The notes beneath the pieces are model-generated. The model was not told the origin of the DNA and searched no databases. It was given only the letters and a program-made list of their open reading frames with translations. Below, in pieces: positions 8,134 through 16,832 of a stretch of DNA of 32,574 nt. Position numbers and translations under genes: made by a program. The DNA is from BS750m-G4 sp964472195 (GTDB lineage: Bacteria > Bacteroidota > Ignavibacteria > Tepidaquicellales > Tepidaquicellaceae). Location of the stretch: positions 1 to 32,574 of the forward strand of contig CAYYJH010000026.1 of NCBI GenBank assembly GCA_964472195.1, given 5' to 3'. How positions within the stretch are numbered: position 1 is the stretch's first letter; each line of letters begins with the position of its first letter.

Positions 8134-9735
8134 ATGGAAAAACTTTTATTGTTAGGTGATGAAGCAATTGCTCAAGGAGCTATCGATGGCGGTTTATCAG
8201 GAATTTATGCTTATCCCGGAACACCGTCTACAGAAATAACAGAATACATTCAACGCTCAAAACTTGCTAGAGAGAGAGGTATCCATTCCGATTGGTCTGC
8301 TAACGAAAAGACTGCAATGGAAGCTGCTCTTGGTATGTCTTATACTGGTAAACGAGCAATGGTTTGCATGAAACATGTAGGTTTGAATGTTGCGTCAGAT
8401 CCTTTTATTAATTCAGCAATCACAGGTGCAAACGGTGGTCTGATAGTTGTTGTTGCTGATGACCCCTCGATGCACTCATCGCAAAATGAACAGGATTCGA
8501 GATACTACGGAAAATTTGCCATGATACCAATTTTCGAACCATCAAACCAGCAGGAAGCTTATGATATGGCTTACGAAGGTTTTGAACTATCCGAGAAATA
8601 TGATATACCGATAATGATAAGACTAACAACACGCTTAGCTCATTCACGTGCGGGTGTAAAACAATCAGCTTTAAGAGAACAAAACAAAATCTCACTACCA
8701 AAAGATATAAGGCAATTTGTACTCTTACCATCGATTGCAAGAAAGAGATACAAAATATTGTTGGACAATCAAGCACATTTTGAAAAAGAATCGGAGCAGT
8801 CTGTCTATAATAAATATTTTGATGGTAAAGATAAAAGTATGTGTATAATTGCTTGTGGGATAGCTTATAATTATTTAATGGAGAATTATACGGATGATGA
8901 GTGTCCATTTCCAATTTTAAAGATATGTCAATACCCTTTACCTCTTAATTTAATAAAGAGAATAACTTCAGAATGCAAAAAGATTCTCGTTCTGGAAGAT
9001 GGTTATCCTTTAGTTGAAGATATGATTAACGGCATTCTTGACAAAGACTTAATTGTACTCGGTAGAACAAACGGTGCAATTCCCCGCGATGGCGAGTTAA
9101 ACCCGAATATTGTTGCCGAAGCAATTGGTAAACCTATAAAAAAAGGGAAAGATGTCCCGGGTTTAGTTGTTGGACGACCTCCGTCTTTGTGTAGTGGCTG
9201 TCCGCATATTGACTCTTTTAATGCTTTAAACAAAGCTATAGAAGAATATGGCAAAGGTAGAATATTCTCGGACATCGGTTGTTATACTTTAAGTGCATTA
9301 CCTCCGTATGAATCAATCAACTCATGCGTAGACATGGGAGCCTCCATTACCATGGCAAAAGGTGCTGTGGATGCAGGATTAACACCGTCAGTAGCAGTAG
9401 TCGGTGATTCTACTTTTACTCATTCGGGTATTACAGGTTTGCTCGATGCAGTTAATGAGAATTCTCCCATAACTGTAATTATTTTGGACAATAGAACTAC
9501 AGCGATGACGGGAGGTCAGAAGTCACATGCAACAGGCAGACTCGAAAATATTTGTTTAGGAATTGGAGTCAAACCTGAACATATTAAAATATTAAATCCT
9601 TTGAAAAAACATCATGAAGAAAATGTCAAAATAATAAAAGATGAATTAGTATACAACGGTATCTCTGTAATTATCCCAACGAGGGAGTGCATAGAAATTA
9701 TGAAGAAATCAAAAAAAACCAATAAAGAAACTTAA
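8134..9735 (+). CDS. iorA: Indolepyruvate:ferredoxin oxidoreductase, alpha subunit, short form
   Basis: IorA with IorB oxidatively decarboxylates arylpyruvates (indolepyruvate, phenylpyruvate) to aryl-acetyl-CoA and reduces ferredoxin. The N-terminal pyrimidine-binding half has LLGDEAIAQGAIDGG and AYPGTPSTEI. The C-terminal TPP domain has RPPSLCSGCPH and the TPP-Mg motif GDSTFTHSG...ILDNRTTAMTGGQ. At 533 residues the protein stops just after the VIIPTREC segment. It lacks the C-terminal Cys-rich 2x[4Fe-4S] domain of the classical archaeal enzymes, which are about 100 residues longer. I believe short forms also occur in Bacteroidota; electrons would then pass to an external ferredoxin. The iorB start is 2 nt downstream, so the subunits are co-translated. 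Confidence 0.93.
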   Translation: MEKLLLLGDEAIAQGAIDGGLSGIYAYPGTPSTEITEYIQRSKLARERGIHSDWSANEKTAMEAALGMSYTGKRAMVCMKHVGLNVASDPFINSAITGANGGLIVVVADDPSMHSSQNEQDSRYYGKFAMIPIFEPSNQQEAYDMAYEGFELSEKYDIPIMIRLTTRLAHSRAGVKQSALREQNKISLPKDIRQFVLLPSIARKRYKILLDNQAHFEKESEQSVYNKYFDGKDKSMCIIACGIAYNYLMENYTDDECPFPILKICQYPLPLNLIKRITSECKKILVLEDGYPLVEDMINGILDKDLIVLGRTNGAIPRDGELNPNIVAEAIGKPIKKGKDVPGLVVGRPPSLCSGCPHIDSFNALNKAIEEYGKGRIFSDIGCYTLSALPPYESINSCVDMGASITMAKGAVDAGLTPSVAVVGDSTFTHSGITGLLDAVNENSPITVIILDNRTTAMTGGQKSHATGRLENICLGIGVKPEHIKILNPLKKHHEENVKIIKDELVYNGISVIIPTRECIEIMKKSKKTNKET

Positions 9736-9737
9736 GA

Positions 9738-10337
9738 ATGAAAATTGACATAATACTCGCAGGTGTTGGAGGACAGGGAATTATTTCTATAGCAGCTGCA
9801 ATCGGTTATGCTGCGTTAGAATCCAACTTATTTCTGAAACAAGCCGAAGTCCACGGAATGAGTCAGAGGGGTGGAGAAATACAGTCACATCTAAGAATTT
9901 CAGATAAGGAAATTCATTCTGATTTAACACCTCAGGGAAGCGCTGATATGATAATTTCTGTGGAACCGATGGAATCATTAAGATATCTTCCATGGTTGTC
10001 GCCTGATGGCTGGCTTATTACGAATACGAAGCCTTTCATTAATGTACCAAACTATCCTGATATAAATTTGATATTAAAAGAAATTGAATCTTTTCCAAAT
10101 CACATTACCCTGGACGCAGATGACACAGCAAGAATGATAGGGTCAGCACGTTCGGCTAACATAGTAATGCTTGGAGCGGCTTCCCCTTTCATTGAAATAC
10201 CTTATGAAAAATTAGAGAATGGAATCAGAAGAATTTTTTCACGCAAAGGTGACAAAATCATAAAGCAAAATCTAGAAGCCATGATGGCAGGTAAAAAGTT
10301 TACAAAAAACTATTTATTAGAAACTTCTAAAGCGTGA
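9738..10337 (+). CDS. iorB: Indolepyruvate:ferredoxin oxidoreductase, beta subunit
   Basis: The 199-residue product is the gamma-type catalytic domain subunit that pairs with IorA. The diagnostic N-terminal block ILAGVGGQGIISIA (residues 6-19) is followed by EVHGMSQRGGEIQSHLRIS, both standard in IorB and PorC/G domains. It completes the arylpyruvate oxidoreductase and begins 2 nt after iorA. The gene converges with the minus-strand exported protein that ends at 10366, leaving 28 nt between stop codons and no obvious strong terminator. With the divergent decarboxylase it suggests fermentation or assimilation of aromatic amino acids. Confidence 0.93.
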   Translation: MKIDIILAGVGGQGIISIAAAIGYAALESNLFLKQAEVHGMSQRGGEIQSHLRISDKEIHSDLTPQGSADMIISVEPMESLRYLPWLSPDGWLITNTKPFINVPNYPDINLILKEIESFPNHITLDADDTARMIGSARSANIVMLGAASPFIEIPYEKLENGIRRIFSRKGDKIIKQNLEAMMAGKKFTKNYLLETSKA

Positions 10338-10365
10338 TTTACTTTTCATACTGCATGAGTTAGTA

Positions 10366-11541
10366 TTAATGTAATATTCTTATGTAATATTCCAATTTGA
10401 TTTCTAAATCCTCCGGACTAACTGGTAAATACTTTTTAGGTATTCCAAAAAGATTTGAACTGATCTTCTTATCCCTGAAGTCGTAACTTCTTTTAATTTG
10501 ATCGAATGAGATTTTGATAATTGAATCTTTCCCACTCACTGGATTTATAATCTCAAAATAAATATCCAATTCCTTAATGTCAGAATTTTCTATCTTAACA
10601 GATGTTATATAAAATTCCCTTTCAAAGTAGAAAGGGATGGAATACAACCTTACCCCAGAACCTTCTGCTATTTCACTGGGTATTTCATAATCATTCTCCG
10701 TAAGATAATACACAAACCTCGCATCTTTGTTGAAAAAGAAATCAGTATGAGGAGGGAAAAACTTTATCACAATATTTTCATCCGGATTGAAGTTCGTCTC
10801 TTTCCATATAAAAATACCTGGCTCATAGGTTTTTGAAAATTTATCAGGTATCAATTCAATCATATTCACTGTGGATGATAAAACAGTAATATTAATATCG
10901 TTAAACTCAATTGTAGCTTTAAAATCCTTAATCATACCGTCCTTCCAATTTTTACCCGTCGTGAGAATATATTCAAATTGATAAGGAGTAAATGTATACA
11001 TTGGCATATAACCCCACGATTCTAATTTGATCAGCAAGTTCTCAGCTTCATAACCTATATCAACGATGATACTTTCACCACTACTAATATTTAAATCGAA
11101 AATTAGATATTCTGTCGTCCAGACTTTTTGGTAATCAAATAAATACCATAAATCTTCGTGCAGAATTTTAGTAAATTCCTCTTTACTAATCATGTCAGTT
11201 TCCTTTTCTATTATATAATCTAAACTCTCACCGTTCTTCTTAATACTGACATTCTTTAATTTGCTCACTGTTTCTGTTCCACTTTCTGTAATATAACGAT
11301 GTGGAAATCCAACCTTGATGCTTTTAGAATCTCCATAATTTTTCATTACATATTCCACATGAACGACAGATTTATTCGGATAAAATGCTATATGAAGGTT
11401 TTCTTTTTCAATTGCAACATCATCTTCGGTATAGAACTGTATATTCCCCGTACCGACAGACCCCTCTATAAGCGGAGTTTCATTTGCAAATGCAATTATT
11501 GAATACGATAAAATTAAAAATGTATATATTAGAGTTTTCAT
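10366..11541 (-). CDS. Exported protein of unknown function (DUF4424-like features)
   Basis: The 391-residue product starts with a signal peptide (MKTLIYTFLILSYSIIAFA, cleavage near residue 20). The mature protein is rich in beta strands and has no membrane anchor and no T9SS sorting tail, so it is probably periplasmic. The early segment, where a short charged block (IEKENLHIAF) is followed by V-x-V-x-Y-x-M-K-N-Y and VGFPHRY, resembles the start of DUF4424-type proteins. I cannot confirm that family. It is followed on the same strand after 26 nt by... no further gene in its direction; the cyclase gene lies upstream, ending at 11568, so the cyclases and this protein may form one transcript. 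Confidence 0.65.
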   Translation of the reverse strand: MKTLIYTFLILSYSIIAFANETPLIEGSVGTGNIQFYTEDDVAIEKENLHIAFYPNKSVVHVEYVMKNYGDSKSIKVGFPHRYITESGTETVSKLKNVSIKKNGESLDYIIEKETDMISKEEFTKILHEDLWYLFDYQKVWTTEYLIFDLNISSGESIIVDIGYEAENLLIKLESWGYMPMYTFTPYQFEYILTTGKNWKDGMIKDFKATIEFNDINITVLSSTVNMIELIPDKFSKTYEPGIFIWKETNFNPDENIVIKFFPPHTDFFFNKDARFVYYLTENDYEIPSEIAEGSGVRLYSIPFYFEREFYITSVKIENSDIKELDIYFEIINPVSGKDSIIKISFDQIKRSYDFRDKKISSNLFGIPKKYLPVSPEDLEIKLEYYIRILH

Positions 11542-11567
11542 TATTATTTTGATATTAATTTAAACAC

Positions 11568-12659
11568 TTAATTTAATTTATCTATTCCATAAAACTTAAC
11601 TGATTTTTCTTTTCCCTTTAGTTTTATTTCATCTATTTCTTTTGATGAGTATTTGTTATCCAGGTTGAGTAAATTCAACAACTCTTCAGACACTAACAGC
11701 TTCTCATTATATTTATTGCATCTTTCCTGAATTCTGGATGCGGTGTTTAAAACATCACCGCTAAAAATTATATCTTTTTTAATAAGACCAATTTCACCCG
11801 TTGTGACTTTACCGCTATGCAGACCGGCTTTAAATTCCGGGACCAGTCCATACTTATTTTCATAAAACTTTTTGTTTTTATTTATTACATCGTATATATC
11901 ATAATAGCACTTTATGCAATTTGCATTTTTAATACCATTATTTAGCTTCCACGAAATAACAACTTCATCGCCAACATATTGATAGATCTCTCCCCTGGTA
12001 TAAATTATAGAATCCGTTATATCGAAAAAGAAATCATTCAACAAACTAAAAAACCTATGATGCCCGAACCTCTCTGCAATCGTTGTTGATGACTTAATAT
12101 CAAGAAACATAAAAATTCTTTTTTCTTCTTTTGGTGTATGATATTTTCCTAATAAGAAGTTCAACAGTACTCCAGGTCCGAATCTGTCACTAACCTGTAA
12201 AAAGAATTGAGTGAAAAAAAGTATAGCACCATAAATAGTATAAAGTATTAATGTATATCTGCTTGTTAAATAATTGAATGTTAATCTATACAGATGGGGG
12301 TCTAAAACACTTAGTTTGCGAAACATAAGATTATACAAAACTGAGAAAAGAAAAAACAGGACTGACATACTTACTAAATAGAATATGCTCTTTGAGATAA
12401 TTGTGTAAATAAATGGTTTCTTTCTAAACCTATCTTTGAAGTAAAACATCTCGAAAGAGCCTAGAATGAGACCAGCAAATAGTGCTGCCAAAGAATTAAT
12501 TGTCAGGGAATAACCCATATTAATATTAAATTGCTCCAGATAAGGAACAAATAAAAGGTAAATGAGAAATGAAAAATACAAACTTGCTAATATCCATGAG
12601 ACCGTTATATACAGTATCTTTGAAAACTTTATCTTGAATATTACTTTATTTAATCTCAT
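11568..12659 (-). CDS. Membrane-bound class III adenylate/guanylate cyclase, copy 1
   Basis: The N-terminal half (about residues 13-155) holds four or five membrane helices. The C-terminal half is a class III nucleotidyl cyclase domain. The metal-binding aspartates are Asp187 (MFLDIKSST) and Asp231 (YVGDEVV), and the transition-state pair is Asn305 and Arg309 (GDVLNTASRI). The segment GLHSGKVTTGEIG is also typical. The usual substrate-selecting lysine before GD is replaced by Gln (Y-Q-Y-V-G-D), and the usual Asp or Thr before the second G-D is Ile. cAMP versus cGMP synthesis therefore cannot be called. The gene is one of a tandem pair with 12770-13867, 110 nt apart, and has a Bacteroidota-style arrangement. 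Confidence 0.87.
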   Translation of the reverse strand: MRLNKVIFKIKFSKILYITVSWILASLYFSFLIYLLFVPYLEQFNINMGYSLTINSLAALFAGLILGSFEMFYFKDRFRKKPFIYTIISKSIFYLVSMSVLFFLFSVLYNLMFRKLSVLDPHLYRLTFNYLTSRYTLILYTIYGAILFFTQFFLQVSDRFGPGVLLNFLLGKYHTPKEEKRIFMFLDIKSSTTIAERFGHHRFFSLLNDFFFDITDSIIYTRGEIYQYVGDEVVISWKLNNGIKNANCIKCYYDIYDVINKNKKFYENKYGLVPEFKAGLHSGKVTTGEIGLIKKDIIFSGDVLNTASRIQERCNKYNEKLLVSEELLNLLNLDNKYSSKEIDEIKLKGKEKSVKFYGIDKLN

Positions 12660-12769
12660 TAATCCTTCAGTAATAATAATATTCTAAATTAAAATATATC
12701 TCTTTCTTTTAAAGCTAATTATTAAATGTTGATTATTAAAAATGGTGATATAAAAACACTTATCCTCTT

Positions 12770-13867
12770 TTAAATATGATTTATTCTCGTTATACTATAC
12801 AACTTTATGGGTTTTCTTTTACCTTTCAACCTCAACTCATCAATCTCTTCAGCTTTATATTTGTTTTTGATGTCAAGCAATTTCAGAAGTTTTTCGGAGA
12901 TTAACAACTTCTTTTCATATTCATTGCATATCTCCTCAATCCTTGATGCAGTGTTTAAAACATCACCGCTATAGACTATTTCTTTTTTGAAAATTCCAAC
13001 CTCACCCGCTGTTACAGTTCCGCTGTGTAAACCTGCTTTAAATTCGGGCACGAGTTCGTAATTCTTTAAATAATAATCAGAATTTTTATCAATAACATCT
13101 ATTATATCAAAAAAACATTTTAAACAATTAGCATTCTCAATTCCCTTATTCAGTTTCCAGGATATTGTAACTTCATCACCGACGTATTGATAAACTTCTC
13201 CGCAATTGTACATAATCGAATCAGTAATATCGTAGAAAAAATCGTTCAGCAAATTGAAATACATTTTATGCCCAAACTTCTCTGCTATCGTAGTCGAAGA
13301 TTTGAGGTCCAAAAACATAAAAATTCTTTGTTCCTCTTTAGGATTATGATACCTTCCAAGTAAAAAATTATGAAGCATACCCTGCCCAAACCTGTCAGTA
13401 ACCTGTATGAAAAATATCGTTAATAATAATATTGCACCCCAGACAATAAAAATTATTAATGAACCTGGTTTAAAAATAAGATTCAATGTTAGCAGATACA
13501 AATCCGCATTGAAGATGTTTAACTTATTATGAAAAATATTGTAAAAGATAAAAAATATGAATACGGCAACTACAGTACCTGATAAGTAAAATGCACTTTT
13601 CATTAGCATAGCATAAATGAAGGATTTCTTCCTGAACCTGTCTTTAAAATAAAACATCTCGAAGGTTCCAAATATTAATCCTGCAAAAAGTGCTGCTAAA
13701 GTGTTTGTGACTAGGGATAACGTGAAATCTCTGTTCAAAGGATCCGAAGTGCGAAGGAAAAGAAGATACGTAATAAACCTCAGGTATAAACTTACAAATA
13801 TCCAGAAAGCTGCTATGTACAAGACTTTTGTGAATTTTAATTTAAATATTGCTGAATCGATTTTCAT
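12770..13867 (-). CDS. Membrane-bound class III adenylate/guanylate cyclase, copy 2
   Basis: This 365-residue protein is a close paralogue of the next gene downstream and has the same layout: four to five N-terminal helices, then a cyclase domain. The same catalytic residues are present (FLDLKSST, YVGDEVTISW, GLHSGTVTAGEVG, GDVLNTASRIEE). The short linker between membrane and cyclase domain (QVTDRFGQGMLHNFLLGRYH) is strongly conserved between copies. The membrane helices differ more, so the two may sense different signals or form a heterodimer, since class III active sites are built at a dimer interface. The Gln/Ile substitution at the purine-selecting positions is shared by both copies. Confidence 0.87.
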   Translation of the reverse strand: MKIDSAIFKLKFTKVLYIAAFWIFVSLYLRFITYLLFLRTSDPLNRDFTLSLVTNTLAALFAGLIFGTFEMFYFKDRFRKKSFIYAMLMKSAFYLSGTVVAVFIFFIFYNIFHNKLNIFNADLYLLTLNLIFKPGSLIIFIVWGAILLLTIFFIQVTDRFGQGMLHNFLLGRYHNPKEEQRIFMFLDLKSSTTIAEKFGHKMYFNLLNDFFYDITDSIMYNCGEVYQYVGDEVTISWKLNKGIENANCLKCFFDIIDVIDKNSDYYLKNYELVPEFKAGLHSGTVTAGEVGIFKKEIVYSGDVLNTASRIEEICNEYEKKLLISEKLLKLLDIKNKYKAEEIDELRLKGKRKPIKLYSITRINHI

Positions 13868-13920
13868 AATTCACGAAATAGTTTATCTATCGAATATTTA
13901 TAAAAGTAACGTAACCCTTA

Positions 13921-13960
13921 ATTGAAATTACGGATTACTGTTTGAACATTCAATTTCAAT
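13921..13960. repeat. Inverted repeat upstream of the cyclase pair
   Basis: ATTGAAATT (13921-13929) recurs as AATTTCAAT (13952-13960), a perfect 9-bp inverted repeat with a 22-nt spacer, 54-93 nt before the first cyclase ATG. It could be an operator or a leader hairpin. The rest of 13868-14051 shows nothing else. Confidence 0.3.
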
Positions 13961-14051
13961 AAAGAGAACGTTTATCAGATAAAAAATTCTAAAAAATATT
14001 GCGAATAAGGAAGTATAAAAAATCTAAGATGTGTATTGTGGTTAGATGTGT

Positions 14052-14486
14052 CTATAATATCTCTTCGATAATTTCAGCAGCATCTTTGACATACTTAGGG
14101 CACAAATCGTTAAAAAGATTCTTTTCTTCTGCTATCTTTAAGCCTTCTTCAGTACTTATATCACAATCAAGCAACACGCTGCATTGTAAAGAGCCATTTC
14201 TTTCTTTAAACTTCTCTGCAAATTTCTGCACAAGTTCATACGTCTTATCTTTTGACATTTCATCTTTTACGTTGCTATTTCCGTATTTAAGACCTATCAG
14301 CATAATTGCACCGGTAACAGCACCGCATGTAAGCCCCATTCGACCTATTCCTGCACCAAAAGCAGTTCCAATCCGCCTTGCTTTCTCTGAACTCAGAAAT
14401 AAATCATTGCAATAAGTCGAGAAAACTGCCTGAGAACAGTTAAAACCCTTCTTAAACAACGATACAGCATGATTAACTTTAGGCAT
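14052..14486 (-). CDS. C_GCAxxG_C_C family redox protein
   Basis: The 144-residue protein matches the C_GCAxxG_C_C family. The N-terminal FNCSQAVF block holds Cys17, and the central GLTCGAVTGAIM block holds Cys54. The C-terminal half holds Cys102, Cys108 and Cys129 in a CSVLLDC...LC arrangement, with one extra at Cys26. Members are small cytoplasmic proteins with spaced conserved cysteines, thought to bind metal or act in redox chemistry. They are common in anaerobes. The precise function of the family is not established. It lies 89 nt downstream of a VOC-family gene on the same strand. Confidence 0.85.
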   Translation of the reverse strand: MPKVNHAVSLFKKGFNCSQAVFSTYCNDLFLSSEKARRIGTAFGAGIGRMGLTCGAVTGAIMLIGLKYGNSNVKDEMSKDKTYELVQKFAEKFKERNGSLQCSVLLDCDISTEEGLKIAEEKNLFNDLCPKYVKDAAEIIEEIL

Positions 14487-14575
14487 AAGAATAATTACAT
14501 TTACACTAAATTAAATATAAACATTCTTCGATAAATTTGCAAATATTTTTAATTGATATTTGTGTAGAATATACG

Positions 14576-14899
14576 TTATTCTTCCCAGATATTGAACTTA
14601 ACGCCAAATGGGTCTTCTACGTAACAATCCTGACCTTTGCCTCTCCACTTTAGAATTTTGCAGCCATTCTTAATAAGAGTTTCTTTTGCTTTATCCAGAT
14701 CATCTACAAACAATTCCATGACAGGACCGGGAATCTTTTTATCTTTTATAACGAATAGAGTCAAAGGATTGGCATCGATATCTGCCTCTTCCTGGTTTTC
14801 CGAACGGATGTTAAATCCGATTACATTCTTATAAAAATCGACAGCTTTCGAAAAATCCTGTGTCCGAATAGCAACGTTTGTACTCATTTTAAATTTCAT
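14576..14899 (-). CDS. VOC (glyoxalase/bleomycin-resistance) superfamily protein
   Basis: The 107-residue product is a single VOC module pair with beta-alpha-beta-beta-beta units. The first unit runs through VAIRTQDFSKAVDFYKNVIGFNI. The second begins at MELFVDDLDKAKETLIKNGC and ends in YVEDPFGVKFNIWEE, the usual closing D-P-x-G-x-x-F motif. Such proteins act as lyases, dioxygenases or small-molecule binders. The substrate cannot be predicted from this sequence. An alternative start at Met5 is possible. Only the superfamily is called. Confidence 0.83.
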   Translation of the reverse strand: MKFKMSTNVAIRTQDFSKAVDFYKNVIGFNIRSENQEEADIDANPLTLFVIKDKKIPGPVMELFVDDLDKAKETLIKNGCKILKWRGKGQDCYVEDPFGVKFNIWEE

Positions 14900-14971
14900 G
14901 ATGGTCTTCTAATTTTTTTACCATTCTTTACAAATATAACCGGATAAACATTCCCGAATAAGCTAATATTA

Positions 14972-15006
14972 TTAAAAAAAAATGATGACATGTTATTTAC
15001 ATGTCA
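14972..15006 (-). terminator. Rho-independent-type terminator, minus strand
   Basis: TGACATGT (14986-14993) pairs perfectly with ACATGTCA (14999-15006) over a 5-nt loop. On the minus strand the stem is followed after four bases by a run of T (A-tract 14973-14982). It would end any transcript coming from the decayed gene at 15298-15668 before the VOC gene. Confidence 0.5.
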
Positions 15007-15036
15007 CCAATATTAAATCTAAGAAATTTAATATCC

Positions 15037-15235
15037 TTATTTTACGAATATCATTTTCTTCACATCAGAATACTCATTTGGGATGTCATCATAAGCGAAA
15101 CTTAGTTTCGTATTCAGTTACCTGCCTGCTGTAAGCAGTGTTCCAAAAAGGAATTTGAGTATTCGCTCGCGTAACGAAGCCCTTTACCTGGTTGTAAACA
15201 GGCAGCTTACTTAAGTTAGCACTTTACAACTTTTT
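15037..15235. other. Structured noncoding stretch with nested inverted repeats
   Basis: The 398-nt gap 14900-15297 has no intact gene. This part has several inverted repeats: GAATACTCA (15068) with TGAGTATTC (15156); CGAAACttaGTTTCG (15096-15110); CTGCCTG (15122) with CAGGCAG (about 15200); and GTTGTAAA (15191-15198) with TTTACAAC (15223-15230). The last pair encloses the near-palindrome GCTTACTTAAGTTAGC and is followed by TTTTT. On the minus strand, 15117-15037 also reads as a 26-codon tail ending DVKKMIFVK-stop, which could be the end of a lost gene. It may be a small mobile element or gene debris. Confidence 0.4.
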
Positions 15236-15297
15236 AACGAAAGTAAATGATACTAAGCCATGACTCAATAACGTGTATTCTAATAATATCATTTCAT

Positions 15298-15668
15298 CTA
15301 CTCACCCATACTCTGCTGCACTCTCTGAAGGTGGTCTTTAAAAAATTGTAAATACGGATCTGAGTTTGCTTCACCTTTTTCTATAGCTATCCGGTAGTAT
15401 TTTTTTGCTTCCTCGTAATTACCGTTATTTTCATACCCTTCTCCAAGACTGTCATACACGTTAGCAGAGTTAGGATACATTTCAACATTAAACTTGAAAA
15501 TATCTATAGCATCATCAATTCTGTTTTGTCCCATAACCTGATAGCCGAGTATGTTAACAAGTACTTCCGACGGACAACATTATATCCATAATTATTCGAT
15601 AATCCTTTATAATGTTTCTTCAAAACATCCAGTGTAATATCAACACCATCATCCGGTAGACTCAAAGT
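15298..15668 (-). pseudogene. Decayed C-terminal TPR tail of an alpha/beta-hydrolase-like protein
   Basis: A 78-residue ORF (15298-15534) carries one good TPR-like unit (NVYDSLGEGYENNGNYEEAKKYYRIAI as paired helices). The same frame continues upstream as NILGYQV preceded by PSEVLV. A different frame further upstream reads SLPDDGVDITLDVLKKHYKGLS-NNYGYNV. Joined, these match the tail that often follows predicted esterase domains in Bacteroidota (HYK-L-YGY, PPE, INxLGY, YPNSANVYDSLGE). The break is at about 15573-15578, where GTTGTCCG suggests a 2-nt insertion. A stop codon (15669-15671) lies directly upstream and the hydrolase domain is missing. It is a fragment, so no function is expected. Confidence 0.65.
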
Positions 15669-15739
15669 TTAAGAAAAAAATATTTTTTGTGTAACTTATT
15701 CTACTTTCTTTGAGTCTTGGTGTCTTTGTAGCTGCAATA

Positions 15740-16756
15740 TTACGATACTACTTCCTCTAACTTTTCTCTTTTCCAGATAGGCAGTACAACTTGATTTCTG
15801 TTAATAGCCATTTTCAAAACGATTATTCCAACAATTAACGTAATTAAAATTGCAATATAAGACGCTTCTATCCCAAAGCTTCCACCAGTTATCCATTCCG
15901 GCCCATCGACGGTTGCCTGTATCCATGATTTATATGTCTGTCCTGAATTTGGCATACCGAATATTCCAGTTTGAAAGAAGTTCCAGCTCATATGAATACC
16001 CCACACCATCCAAAGTCTTTTTGTATACATGAAAGCACCTATCAGTAAAACATCGGAAATAACAAGCGCAACAGAAGTCCAAACTGTTGCATTCTCATTT
16101 CCTATATGTGCAAAGCCAAACAATAAAGAAACGATAACCAGAGCCCACCAGCTCCCCATCAATTCTTCAATGAGCCTGAAAAGTATTACACGAAAGATCA
16201 GTTCTTCCAGAAAAGCACCCATGCTGAAATGAACAAATTGATCTGCAATAATCTTTGCTGAATTGAAAGCTTCGAACTTATAGTACCCAAGTATGCTCAT
16301 TAATACAACCATAAAACCTACTAAACCCATTGCGATTAGGAAGCCTGAAACAAATTCTTTTATCAAGCCTTTCCTGCTAAATTCCAGAGTTTCTCTTTTC
16401 TCTATGTATTTTGTGAATAAATGATAAGCGTAAAGAAAAAGAAAGAAATATACAATTGCCTGCAGGTACTTTAATATCGTGTAGTATGGTTCGGGTGACG
16501 GTTCGACTATATAAATTGCCGAAACATTACTTAATAACGAAAACGGAACGAGAAAAAGAAGTGCTAAAATAAAACGAGTTAAAGGAAATTGTATGATCTT
16601 ACCCTTAACACTGACCGGTTTTGCATTTGTAAATAAACGTTCACTTTCGATAAACATGATCCTGAATATTAAAATATAATTTATTAAACGTTTAAGCAGA
16701 ATAAAAGTTACGTATGAGGAAAGTTGATTAATTAAAAATCTCAAGAAACCATGCAT
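15740..16756 (-). CDS. CPBP family intramembrane glutamic protease
   Basis: The product has about eight membrane helices and the ABI/CPBP (Rce1-like) protease motifs: motif 1 EELIFR with Glu184, Glu185 and Arg189; motif 2 FGFAHIGN with His217; and the third motif IHMSWNF with His255. Family members cleave or process proteins within the membrane, and many bacterial ones have unknown substrates. Met34 (start at 16657) is a better start than the first Met, because the first 33 residues look like an extra hydrophobic run and most relatives begin just before the first true helix. It diverges from the DUF4870 gene at 16833 over a 76-nt gap. Confidence 0.87.
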   Translation of the reverse strand: MHGFLRFLINQLSSYVTFILLKRLINYILIFRIMFIESERLFTNAKPVSVKGKIIQFPLTRFILALLFLVPFSLLSNVSAIYIVEPSPEPYYTILKYLQAIVYFFLFLYAYHLFTKYIEKRETLEFSRKGLIKEFVSGFLIAMGLVGFMVVLMSILGYYKFEAFNSAKIIADQFVHFSMGAFLEELIFRVILFRLIEELMGSWWALVIVSLLFGFAHIGNENATVWTSVALVISDVLLIGAFMYTKRLWMVWGIHMSWNFFQTGIFGMPNSGQTYKSWIQATVDGPEWITGGSFGIEASYIAILITLIVGIIVLKMAINRNQVVLPIWKREKLEEVVS

Positions 16757-16832
16757 TGATTTCTTCGTATACCTGATAAGTAATTAATATTAAATTAATA
16801 GAGAAGTATATTTTAATAAAAAATGAAATGAA

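Noticed and set aside
8420..8914. 164-codon antisense ORF inside iorA
   Set aside because: It is fully covered by strong iorA coding motifs; its own sequence is low in recognisable features and rich in His, Leu and Ser, as expected of a shadow frame.
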